A DNA stretch of 64,000 nt, taken from NCBI RefSeq assembly GCF_038039215.1, contig NZ_JBBPCL010000003.1, positions 62,001 through 126,000 of the forward strand. The letters run 5' to 3'. Below the pieces are notes generated by a model. The model had not been told where the DNA came from and did not search any database. It saw only the letters and a program-made list of their open reading frames with translations. The first letter of the stretch is position 1. Each line of letters starts with the position of its first letter. The DNA comes from Pseudonocardia sp. T1-2H. GTDB lineage: Bacteria > Actinomycetota > Actinomycetes > Mycobacteriales > Pseudonocardiaceae. A program made the translations under genes and the position numbers. This document shows, piece after piece, positions 52,655 through 60,107 of the stretch.

Positions 52655-53090
52655 ACCCGGCTTTGGTGCGGACGCCGGTCAGGACTGCGATGCCGCGGTC
52701 CGGGGCAGGGTCGACGACGAGGGGTTGCCCCAGGTGCTCGCCGACCCGCCGGATCTGCTGGCGCGGCGGCTGGATGAGTGGGTGGTGCGCCACCGCGAGC
52801 CCGGCGATCCGATCGCCGGCGAGCATCCGGTCAGCGACGCGCTGGAGCGGATGAACCCGCTGCGCGAGCTGCTGCACCTCGAGGGGGTGCGCCGCGAGCT
52901 GTGGGCCTCCTCCGCCGGCGCCCCGCCGCCGGCGCTGCTGGCCCCGCTTGCGGAGCGGGAGGCCGAGCTCGAGGAAGCCCTCGCGAAGGCTGCCCCGCCC
53001 AACGAGGCTGGCGAGCACGCCGCAGCGGCGGCGAAGGCCCGCGCCTACGCCGCGCAGTTGCGCGGCCCGACCACTAGTACTTGCGGCGGC
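52655..53090 (+). pseudogene. Fragment homologous to the HTH plasmid gene at 12408
   Basis: A frame without a proper start reads LARRLDEWVVRHREPGDPIA, then ALERMNPLRELLHLEGVRRE and APLAEREAELEEALA. It matches the C-terminal third of the HTH gene at 12408 (VELDDWVRRHREP, MDPLRELLHLAGTRRAL). The N-terminal part with the HTH is missing. Confidence 0.6.
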
Positions 53091-53271
53091 GAGTACCCCG
53101 CCCGCGGAATACGTCCTTGACCTTCTCCCAAGCCCGCTTCACCTTGCTCTTCACCTCATCGGCCCCGCCTTCGACTTGGAGGCGCCTGTCTCCGGTGACC
53201 TCGCCGGTGTTCCGCTTGATACGGCCGCGGAGCTCCTGCGCCTTGTTCCTGACCTTGTCCGCGAAGCTCAC
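53074..53271 (-). CDS. CsbD-like small stress protein
   Basis: The GTG at 53271 starts a 65-residue protein: FADKVRNKAQELRGRIKRNT, then GEVTGDRRLQVEGGADEVKS and VKRAWEKVKDVFRG. These are the charged helical repeats of CsbD-like proteins, which are induced by general stress in many bacteria; their biochemical role is unknown. The frame is fused upstream to an unrelated scrap, so the internal GTG is preferred. Confidence 0.75.
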   Translation of the reverse strand: MSFADKVRNKAQELRGRIKRNTGEVTGDRRLQVEGGADEVKSKVKRAWEKVKDVFRGRGTRRRKY

Positions 53272-53399
53272 AACAGCCCCTTCCTCGTCGCCGAAAGTGG
53301 TCAGCCCCGTGCTCGGGGCGCCGCCGGCTCGACCCCACGACGCCCCGATCGGAACCGTGCCGGCCGTCGTCGATATCGCCTTCCGCCACCCGTCCCGAG

Positions 53400-53532
53400 C
53401 CCTTCTCCCTCGGCGCGTGCGCTGGACGAGCGGGCCGAGCCGCCGCTGCCCGGCACCCGCCAGCGCGTCCTTCGGCAGCGCCTCGGTGAGGCCGCCGGTC
53501 TTCTCCTGCTCAGTACCCGCGTCGTCAGCCAT
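53400..53532 (-). pseudogene. SRPBCC-type protein, N-terminal remnant
   Basis: The frame from 53532 reads MADDAGTEQEKTGGLTEALP, then DALAGAGQRRLGPLVQRTRR before losing sense. This resembles the start of an SRPBCC-family protein that follows the next gene upstream in gas-vesicle-type clusters. The fold itself is gone. It overlaps the end of the upstream gene by eight bases, as natural neighbours do. Confidence 0.4.
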
Positions 53533-54112
53533 TGCTGTTGCCCGGACGGGCTCGAGCAGGGCGGGCGCCCTTGCCGGCGGCCGCGGTCTTCTTCACGGCG
53601 CGGCCCGGCCCGCCGGAGGTCGAGGTAGCGCTGCGCTTGACCGTCGCGGTCGCGGCGCCGCCTCCGCCGCCGCCTGCTCGGGCCGGTGCCGCCTTCGCTG
53701 CCCGGCGGTTTGGACCGCGCGGGGGTGGCTTCACCTCGCCGTTTTCGTCCGCCGCCACGTCGTCGGGCTCGGGTTCAGGTTCAGGCCTCGCGCGGCGCGG
53801 GGTGCCGAGGTCGCCCCTGGACTCCACACGCTTGCCGACCCGATCGGCCAGGGACTCCACCTGATGGGCGGCCATGCCCATTGCGGCGCCCTTGCCCGCC
53901 TCGATGAGTCGGCCCCGCACCTGATCGGTGAGTTGAGCAAGCTCCGGCGAGCTGCTCAGAAGCTTCGCCCCGCGGGCAAGGAGCTCACCGGGACCCCCGG
54001 CGCCCTCGCCCGCTGCCCTACCGGCCAGCATCATCGCGAGCTTCATCTTTTTGGTCCGCCCGAGGACGTAGCCACCGACGATGCCGAGGGCTACCCGCGC
54101 TCCGCACTTCAC
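53525..54112 (-). CDS. Gas-vesicle-cluster-type hypothetical protein
   Basis: This 195-residue protein begins MKCGARVALGIVGGYVLGRT, then KKMKLAMMLAGRAAG, an N-terminal membrane-leaning helix. It continues with helices (AKLLSSSPELAQLTDQVRGR) and a disordered Pro/Glu then Lys/Arg/Ala-rich tail. The N-terminus resembles proteins found in actinobacterial gas-vesicle clusters next to an SRPBCC gene, sometimes mislabelled DNA primase. No gvpA or other gas-vesicle gene is present, so it seems orphaned. Exact function unknown. Confidence 0.6.
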   Translation of the reverse strand: MKCGARVALGIVGGYVLGRTKKMKLAMMLAGRAAGEGAGGPGELLARGAKLLSSSPELAQLTDQVRGRLIEAGKGAAMGMAAHQVESLADRVGKRVESRGDLGTPRRARPEPEPEPDDVAADENGEVKPPPRGPNRRAAKAAPARAGGGGGGAATATVKRSATSTSGGPGRAVKKTAAAGKGARPARARPGNSNG

Positions 54113-54630
54113 GGGATCTCCTATGTCGGTTTACCGGGCCCCGCCCGTACCGCGTACCGCATCACTCACATGCGAGCGGCCGTTCCTCGCGTCACCGACT
54201 CTGCGCAATGCACGACCGCCCGTGGGGACGCCAGGATCCACCTATGATCAAGCTCTTGCACGCCTTTGAGGACTGCTCTGGACCAGATTTGACCATTCGG
54301 CTGCACTGACCAGGTCCAATAGCCCTCGACGTGGACACAGATACGACGGTCGAGGGACACGACCCTTGTCCCCGGACGGCGGAACCGGCGGACACGTACC
54401 CGGTCTCGCCCAAGATCGTCTGACACGACGGACCCGGCAGCCGGAGCCAGACCCCCGCGGAACGGCTCGCGAACGCTTCGAATCTGACCGTCGAAATTGG
54501 GATTCCTCGACCCGGCTCGGCACCCCGGGACGCGCCTACCTGGTGCACGGCCAGAGCTCGGCGCGTGATGATCCAGGCCGGTGACAGGCGCTCGTGGTGA
54601 GCAGAGCCGCGTACGGCGATCTGAGGCGTC
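54113..54630. other. Intergenic region, no gene seen
   Basis: Several shadow frames exist, with no coherent protein. Lower GC near 54240-54310 may be a promoter area. Confidence 0.45.
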
Positions 54631-54936
54631 CTACCCGAGGACGACGCGTTGGTCTCCGAAGTTGGCCACCACATCGACAGTGCCGCCTAGAGCCTCCACG
54701 TACGCGCGGATGGTGCCGAGACCAGCCTTCGTCAGCTCGCCGCGTTCAATTGCGGAGACAGACGGCTGGCTGACATGCATCCGCTGGGCGAGCTCGCGCT
54801 GAGTTACACCCTGCTCGGCTCGGATCTCGCGGAGCTGGTGTGCACGGACGACTTCGTCAAGGTGTGCACGGTGAAGGGCCACGCGGTCCTCTCGCGGCGG
54901 CCGCTTTGCCCGAACCTCGCGCCAGTTACTACTCAT
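54631..54936 (-). CDS. XRE-type antitoxin (HigA-like)
   Basis: This 101-residue protein has an LREIRAEQGVTQRELAQRMH segment, then VSQPSVSAIERGELTKAGLG, a classic XRE helix-turn-helix. A TIRAYVEALGGTVDVVANFG end follows, typical of antitoxins paired with Gp49/HigB toxins. The ATG overlaps the toxin frame upstream by eight bases. It would bind the toxin and repress the pair. It looks intact, although the toxin is not. Confidence 0.85.
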   Translation of the reverse strand: MSSNWREVRAKRPPREDRVALHRAHLDEVVRAHQLREIRAEQGVTQRELAQRMHVSQPSVSAIERGELTKAGLGTIRAYVEALGGTVDVVANFGDQRVVLG

Positions 54937-55235
54937 CGCCCTCGCCCTCCATCCAGCGTTCGTATCGCTTCTCTGCGACCGGTACGGCTTCGTCGTACCA
55001 GTCCTGCCAGCGCCCGGACTTGTCTCCCGCTACCAACAGCACAGCCCGCCGGGCTGGATCGAAGATGAACAAGATCCGCACCTCCGACGTTCCTGCTGAT
55101 CCGGACCGAAGCTCTTTCAGGTTGTGAAGCGGTGATCCCTTGATCTTGTCGACCAAGGGTCGTCCTAGCGTGGGTCCGTCCTGCTCCAGCTTGTCGATAG
55201 CGATCCGGGTCAGGAGCACCTCTGGCGGTGGGCCG
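54929..55235 (-). pseudogene. HigB/Gp49-type toxin, 5' end replaced
   Basis: The C-terminal part is well conserved: LVDKIKGSPLHNLKELRSGS, then EVRILFIFDPARRAVLLVAG and WQDWYDEAVPVAEKRYERWM, as in RelE-superfamily Gp49 toxins. The natural N-terminus is gone before IDKLEQDGPTLGRP. Instead the frame runs into an inverted 28-base piece of the HTH plasmid gene (PPPEVLLTR). The toxin has probably lost its first strand and helix and is inactive. Confidence 0.75.
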
Positions 55236-55291
55236 GTCGAGCCGCACCGAGTTCCCGGCCCCCGGTTCAGGGCACGTAAACGCGACGCGCG

Positions 55292-55490
55292 CTGATCGCC
55301 GCACACGACGGCTCACCGCCGAAGGTGCTCCTGACCCGGCTCGCCGACCGCGAGCGCACTCTCATCGCGACGGCGTCCGCCGGCCGTGACGGGCTGACCG
55401 TTACCCGGGCCGACTGATGGTGTCGACGTCGGCTCACTGGCGCGCGAACACAGCCAGAGCACGCCCGAGCTCGTCCTGCGCCGGCGTGTC
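55292..55490 (+). pseudogene. Second copy of the HTH-gene 3' end and its convergent partner
   Basis: The plus strand reads LIAAHDGSPPKVLLTRLADR then ERTLIATASAG and stops. The bases up to about 55485 repeat the convergent gene tail seen at 13052-13137. Neither gene is complete. Confidence 0.65.
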
Positions 55491-55913
55491 CGCCGCCGAT
55501 TGTCGCGCTGACCTGCCCCGACGAGGAACGGCCCACGGTTCGGGAAGCCAGCGTCTCCGAGGCACGGTAGAGCCGGATGGTGGTGCTCACGTCTGTCGGG
55601 GCACGAGGGTCCCCATCCTCTCGATCGTGGTCAACATCCGGTCGAGCAGATTCGCGGCGGCGCAGCGGCGCGCCGGCCGCCGGGACCAGACAGGACGGCC
55701 CGGCGTTGGTCTCGGTCTCGGTCAGGTTGGCGAGCGCGGGGAAGCTCGGCTGGTGATTCCCGCGAACGGATCGCGCATCTCGGTCGCTTCCCGCCGATCG
55801 TGTTCCGCGGAGGCTCGATCACCGTCGAAGCAGTCCGGCGACGGGTGCAGCGGCTCAGATCCCGAGCATCGTCGTGGCGTTCTCCTGTCACGGCGGCGGC
55901 AACCATCCAGCTC
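55491..55913. other. Gene-poor stretch after the integrase
   Basis: No convincing gene is seen. It may hold the second attachment arm of the integrase module, but no repeat of the 58089-58124 site was found. Confidence 0.4.
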
Positions 55914-56942
55914 TTACAGCCCGAGCTGGGTGGCCGCGTTGTCCTGCCAGGCCGTCTCGAGCCGCACGTAGGCCCCCAGCGTGGCCAGCGACCGGTGTCG
56001 GGTCTGGTGGGCGATGGCGCGGTCCGACGCGCCGCGCAGGTGGGCGTAGGTGACGAACCCGGCGCGCAACGAGTGCGCGGAGAACGGGCCGCCGGGCAGC
56101 CCGGCCCGCGCGACGGCCGCCTGGACCAGGTCGTTGATCGACTCGGGGTGCAGGGCGCGGCCCAGCACCCGGTTGCCCCGGCTGATCTTGCGGAACACCG
56201 GCCCGTCGGCGATGCCGGCGGCGTCCAGCCAGGTCTGCACCGCGGTGACCGGGCAGTGCGCCCGGCGCCCGGCGCGGGGGAGCACGACGAGCTCGTGCTC
56301 CTCGCCGCGCTGGTTCGTCTTCGACCGCGGCAGGGTGAGGACCAGCCCGCGGTCGTGCGCGCTGATCTCCTCGACCCGCAGGGCCGCGAGCTCGGAGCGG
56401 CGCAGCGCGGCGAAGAACCCGACCAGCAGCAGCGCCCGGTCCCGGAGGCCGGCCAGATCGGGTTCGGGCGGGCGGGTCTTCCAGACCTTGGTCTGCGGGC
56501 AGTGGTCGAGCACGTCGAACAGCGCCGGCGGCATCAGCGGGGCGGCCTGGTCGGGCGGGGCGCCGTGGGTGCGGCGGATGCCCTCCCAGACCGCGACCAC
56601 CCGGGCGCCGGTGGTCGGGTCCGGCAGGTCGCGCAGCTGGTGGGCGAACCGGATCGAGGACAGCCGACGGCTCATCGTGCCGACCTTCGCCCCGGCCCGG
56701 GCCAGCTCGGTCAGGTAGGCCGAGATGGTGTCGGCGGCCGCGGGCAGCGGATCGCGGGGCAGCCGGGCGCACCAGGCGGTGAACTCGGCCCAGTCGCTGC
56801 GGTAGCCGCGCAGGGTGTTCGGGGCGCGGGCGGCCTCGACGTAGGCGGCCTCGTCCTCGGAAAGCGGGAGCTCCGTGGCAAGCTCGAGCGGGTCGGCGTG
56901 GAGGCCTGGGACAGGCGGGCCGCCGCTCGGCTCGATGGTCAT
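55914..56942 (-). CDS. Tyrosine recombinase (integrase)
   Basis: This 342-residue protein has an N-terminal SAM-like core-binding domain (residues 35-125; PNTLRGYRSDWAEFTAWCAR) and a full catalytic domain. The active-site set is Arg181/182 (FFAALRRSELAALR), Lys208 (PRSKTN), His290-x2-Arg293 (FSAHSLRAGF), His316 (HQTRHRSL) and Tyr325 (TLGAYVR). It resembles phage/plasmid integrases rather than XerC/D. Its start overlaps the upstream HEPN-like gene by four bases (ATGA), so the two are co-translated. Confidence 0.93.
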   Translation of the reverse strand: MTIEPSGGPPVPGLHADPLELATELPLSEDEAAYVEAARAPNTLRGYRSDWAEFTAWCARLPRDPLPAAADTISAYLTELARAGAKVGTMSRRLSSIRFAHQLRDLPDPTTGARVVAVWEGIRRTHGAPPDQAAPLMPPALFDVLDHCPQTKVWKTRPPEPDLAGLRDRALLLVGFFAALRRSELAALRVEEISAHDRGLVLTLPRSKTNQRGEEHELVVLPRAGRRAHCPVTAVQTWLDAAGIADGPVFRKISRGNRVLGRALHPESINDLVQAAVARAGLPGGPFSAHSLRAGFVTYAHLRGASDRAIAHQTRHRSLATLGAYVRLETAWQDNAATQLGL

Positions 56943-58069
56943 GCCGATTCCTCGGAGGCCTGGCGGGCGAGAAGCCGGTCGGTGAGCTCAATCGTGGCCA
57001 GGTACCACCAGAACACCCAGTCGTGGAACGCCGGGTCGTAGTCGGTGTGCTGCTTCTCGTTGCTGTGCCGTAGATCGAACCTGTTCGCGATGAGAAAGAG
57101 AGCATCCTCGTCTGCGCTGAACAACCCAGCCTTCAGCAGGCCCTTCCGCTTCTCCAGGATCCGGTGCAGCGCGACGACTGCTGAGCGCTTGTCGTGTGTT
57201 GTCGCCTCGCGCCGTCGGAACAGCGAGATCGCGTGTTGGACCTCATCAGCGGCTTCGGGGTCGGGGGAGGCCAGGGCCCGCTCGATGAGCTCGCTGCGTG
57301 CCTCGTCGGTGACCCGCACCAGCCGGCCCTCGTCCTCGCCGGTGTCGGCGAGCCGCAGGTCGTCTCTGCAGTCGGCCAGGACCCGGTTGACCAGCACGCG
57401 GTACACGCGACGACCCGCATCGACGTCGAAGTCCTCGAAGTGCGGGCCACAGACCTCGGGCTCGTGCAGCCAGCGCCGCCGCGGCCGGGCCACGAGGTCG
57501 TGGAGGACTTCGACCAGGCCGTAGAACGTGTCCGGATCAAGCGTCTCGGGACGCACCGGCCAGAGCTTCCGGCCGGGCGGCCCGGGGTTGTTCAGGCGTT
57601 CCATCAGCTCGGCGTCGAGGTCAGGCTGCTTCGAGGGGCCCTTCTCGACGCACGGCGTACTGAAATCCCGGGCCAGGTAGCCCAAGTCGTCGAGCCGCCA
57701 GACAAGGAACGCGAAGTGGAACGGCGCATCCACCGGCGTGAGCGGGGGCTCGATGAGGGCTCCGGGTTGCCGCGCGGGCCAGTAGGGCCGGGGCTCGACG
57801 TGCTCGCGGAGCTCGTCGAGGTGCAGGAGGAGCTCGTCGACCCAGCGGCGCCCCGCCCACTGCTCGCCCTGGGCCATGTCGACCTCGAAGACGTGGTGGA
57901 AGTCGCCGGCGGGGATCTGCGTGTGGAAGGCCTCCTCCAGCAGTCCGTAGACGTCCGAGGGCGCCCAACCGCGGAAGGGATGTTCGTAGAGCGCGAGCAG
58001 CTCGTCGCGGACGAGCTCGCGGGGCCAGTCCAGCGCGTAGTCGACGGAGGTCCAGATCGAGGGCGGCAC
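56939..58069 (-). CDS. HEPN-like protein coupled to the integrase
   Basis: This 376-residue soluble protein has no recognised full-length family. The N-terminal two thirds are alpha/beta with many Trp and His (LYEHPFRGWAPSDVYGLLEE, FHHVFEVDMAQGEQWAGRRW). The last 110 residues are helical: KRSAVVALHRILEKRKGLLK, DEDALFLIANRFDLRHSNEK, then DWVFWWYLATIELTDRLLAR. They contain Arg334-x6-His341 (RHSNEKQH), the RX4-6H motif of HEPN ribonucleases. RNA cleavage, possibly in defence or element maintenance, is therefore possible but inferred. It is translationally coupled to the integrase. An inverted repeat lies 20 bases upstream of its start. Confidence 0.65.
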   Translation of the reverse strand: MPPSIWTSVDYALDWPRELVRDELLALYEHPFRGWAPSDVYGLLEEAFHTQIPAGDFHHVFEVDMAQGEQWAGRRWVDELLLHLDELREHVEPRPYWPARQPGALIEPPLTPVDAPFHFAFLVWRLDDLGYLARDFSTPCVEKGPSKQPDLDAELMERLNNPGPPGRKLWPVRPETLDPDTFYGLVEVLHDLVARPRRRWLHEPEVCGPHFEDFDVDAGRRVYRVLVNRVLADCRDDLRLADTGEDEGRLVRVTDEARSELIERALASPDPEAADEVQHAISLFRRREATTHDKRSAVVALHRILEKRKGLLKAGLFSADEDALFLIANRFDLRHSNEKQHTDYDPAFHDWVFWWYLATIELTDRLLARQASEESA

Positions 58070-58088
58070 GCGGGCGCACGCTACCGGC

Positions 58089-58124
58089 TATTACCCGGGA
58101 TTCCGTGCATTATCCCGGGTAATA
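58089..58124. promoter_or_regulatory. 13-bp perfect inverted repeat beside the integrase module
   Basis: TATTACCCGGGAT (58089-58101) and its complement (58112-58124) flank 10 bases, TCCGTGCATT. Arms of this size around a short spacer are what tyrosine recombinases bind at a crossover core. The position just upstream of the HEPN-like gene also allows an operator role. Confidence 0.5.
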
Positions 58125-58168
58125 CGAGTCGGTGAACGGATCTCGGTCCAGCCTCGGTGCCGGCTCGG

Positions 58169-58458
58169 TCAGTGGCCGAGCAGGGTGGCTAGCGCCGCCG
58201 CGGTGGTGCCGCACGACAGGTAGCCGGTGACCTTGTGAAAGTTGAACACGCCGACCGGAGTGGTCAGGTCGGCGTCGATGCCGGTGAAGTACCCGGCGGC
58301 CAGGCCGCACGGGACCGCGATCACATCGCCCGGGTCGGCGATGTTGATCCACCGCTGGACTCCCGGCGGGCGCTGCCCGCGTCCCCTGGTGGGGCCAGGT
58401 TGGAGCCGGTCGAAGATGACGTTCGGCATGCCCAGTGGCGACCCAAAGGTGACCAGCA
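58169..58458 (-). pseudogene. Alpha/beta hydrolase, C-terminal part (split by IS)
   Basis: The frame reads LLVTFGSPLGMPNVIFDRLQ, then GVQRWINIADPGDVIAVPCG and NFHKVTGYLSCGTTAAALAT. This is the continuation of the hydrolase at 59570-60107: a strand with the GSPL turn, the catalytic Asp in DPGDVIAVP and His in NFHKV. The IS481-family element separates the two halves. Confidence 0.75.
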
Positions 58459-59569
58459 GCTAGATGTGGTGACCCACCAGGTTGTTGACCGGCCCTAGCT
58501 TGGGGAGTCGGGTGATGGGTGGGTGGCCGCCGATGGCGGAGTGGGCTCGTTGAGTGTTGTAGGCGTGGACCCAGCTGTCGAGCGCGGCGAGCCGTTCGGT
58601 GTTGGACAGCCACGCCTGGGCGTAGGCGAACTCGTCGAGCAGGGTCCGGTTGAACCGCTCGGCCCTCCCGTTCGTCCAGGGACAGTGCGGGCGGGTGAAC
58701 CGGCGTCGGATCTGGAGTTCGGCGCAGGCCCCGGTCCACTGCCTCCCGACGCGGTAGACCCTGGCGTTGTCGGTCAGGACACGGCGGACGGTGACCCCGT
58801 GGCGGGCGAACCAGGCCGTTGCCCGGCGCAGGAACCCGGCGCAGTTGGGGTCACGCTCATCGGGGAGTGCTTCGAGGTAGGCCAGCCGGGAATGGTCGTC
58901 GACCGCGACATGGAGGAAGTCGTAGCCGTTGCCACGCCCACGAACCGCTTCGCTGCGTCCGTGTAGCCGCCAGCCGCCGCCCTCGGGGACTCGTCCGAGC
59001 TTCTTCACATCGACATGGAGCAGGTCGCCGGGTCGGGGGTGCTCGTAGCGGCGGGGGGAGTGTTGGCGGCGCACCGGGGCGCCGGTGATCGGGTCGATCG
59101 CGCGCAGCGGCAGGACCTGGTTGCGGCGCAGGATCCGTCCAACGGTCGAGGCCACCAGCCCGAGCCGGCGGGCCAGGAACACCGGGCCCCGACGAGCGGT
59201 GGCCCGCAAGGCCAGGACCCGTGCTTCGATCTCGGCCGGGATCCGGGCAGGGCTGCGGTGTGGGCGGGAGGAACGGTCGAGTAGCCCGGCCCAGCCCTCG
59301 GTCTGGTAGCGGCGGATCCACTTGTAGACGGTGGCCCGGGAGATCCCGAGCTGTTCAGCGATCCGAGCCGCCGGCCACCCCGCCCGCCAGCGAGTCACGA
59401 TCAGCCGGCGGGCATAGACCGTCGTGCGGGCATTAGCGTGTGCCACCGAGGACCTCCGGTGTTCGAGGCGGATGCGTCAGACACACCCACTTCGCCCGGA
59501 GGTCCTCCCTCAGATCAACCCGACACGCCCTGCGGCCCGTCAACAACGTCCCGGGTCACCACAGCTAGA
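58459..59569 (-). mobile_element. IS481-family insertion sequence
   Basis: The element spans about 58465-59563 (1,099 bp). The left end starts TGTGGTGACCCACCAGGTTG; the complement of the right end starts TGTGGTGACCCGGGACGTTG. Both then continue TTGAC, so the terminal inverted repeats are clear. GCTAGA occurs on both outer sides (58459-58464 and 59564-59569) as a likely 6-base target duplication. One transposase gene fills the element. It interrupts an alpha/beta hydrolase. Confidence 0.85.
58460..59446 (-). CDS. IS481-family transposase
   Basis: This 328-residue protein starts at the GTG at 59446. It has an N-terminal helix-turn-helix (WPAARIAEQLGISRATVYKW) and an rve/DDE core with Asp in LLHVDVKKLG, Asp in VLTDNARVYR and Glu in NGRAERFNRTLLDEF. 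The end IGGHPPITRLPKL is typical of IS481. It looks intact. The frame reads through the left terminal repeat and ends at a TAG that overlaps the target duplication, so its last codons depend on the insertion site. Confidence 0.93.
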   Translation of the reverse strand: MAHANARTTVYARRLIVTRWRAGWPAARIAEQLGISRATVYKWIRRYQTEGWAGLLDRSSRPHRSPARIPAEIEARVLALRATARRGPVFLARRLGLVASTVGRILRRNQVLPLRAIDPITGAPVRRQHSPRRYEHPRPGDLLHVDVKKLGRVPEGGGWRLHGRSEAVRGRGNGYDFLHVAVDDHSRLAYLEALPDERDPNCAGFLRRATAWFARHGVTVRRVLTDNARVYRVGRQWTGACAELQIRRRFTRPHCPWTNGRAERFNRTLLDEFAYAQAWLSNTERLAALDSWVHAYNTQRAHSAIGGHPPITRLPKLGPVNNLVGHHI

Positions 59570-60107
59570 CCTCAAGATCGGCCCGCGCCCACAAGGTCTC
59601 GTAGGCGACCACCGAGCCCAGAGAGTGCGCGAGCACCACCCGCGGCCGCTCGCGCCCGATCGTGTCGGCGACGGTGTCGCGCACGGCGGCCCGTCGGTCT
59701 GGGTCGGTGAGATAGCGGTTGACCTCTCGACAGGAGGTGGCGACTAGTAGCCGCACCAGCGCATGATCGAGCCCGAACTCCTTCGCGATCCAGTTCGCCG
59801 CCGCCCGGGCTGGTTGGGTCAGCCGCCCCTGCGCCACCTCGGTCGGGGCACCGAGCGCGTGGGCCCACCCGAGCAGGAGCTGCTGCTCGGGATCGGTCAG
59901 CTGCGCCGGGTCGCCGACACCTTGCGCGGTATCGCCGGCGAGGTGGTGGGCGTAGTAGGCCACCACCGCCTCGACCTGCGAACCGGTGCCGAGACCCTGA
60001 CGGACCGCCGGTGTCCACCGGCGGCCCAGGATCGCGGCTGCGTCGTCGGGGGTTCGGCCGGCCTGACAGTTCCCGATCCCGTGGATCCCCACCACACGGA
60101 CCGTCAC
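59570..60107 (-). pseudogene. Alpha/beta hydrolase, N-terminal part (split by IS)
   Basis: A GTG at 60107 opens VRVVGIHGIGNCQAGRTPDD, with the HGIG oxyanion region. It continues VEAVVAYYAHHLAGDTAQGV and VLLVATSCREVNRYL-like text (seen as LLVATSCREVNRYLTD), then RVVLAHSLGSVVAYETLW with the nucleophile Ser in HSLGS. The frame ends at a TAG at the target duplication. The rest of the gene is 58169-58458. The GTG overlaps the stop of the WD40 gene (GTGA), so the two were an operon. Confidence 0.8.

Larger units (their letters stand above)
12945..55485. repeat. About 190-base diverged direct repeat, copies at 12945-13136 and 55292-55485
   Basis: Both copies contain the 3' end of the HTH gene (plus strand) and the 3' end of a convergent minus-strand gene (reading DELGRALAVFARQRADVDTI at the left copy). 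They are roughly 85-90 percent identical by eye and in the same orientation, 42 kb apart. Both end abruptly. They are probably old copies of a plasmid backbone gene pair rather than recent att sites. Confidence 0.8.

Noticed and set aside
12945..55485. The 190-base direct repeats as att sites of one 42-kb integrative element
   Set aside because: The copies are diverged (roughly one base in eight), lie inside gene ends, and the integrase is outside the interval. Old gene duplication explains them better.
55800..57041. A 413-residue plus-strand ORF
   Set aside because: It is antisense to the tyrosine integrase, which has the full catalytic set; the ORF has shadow composition.
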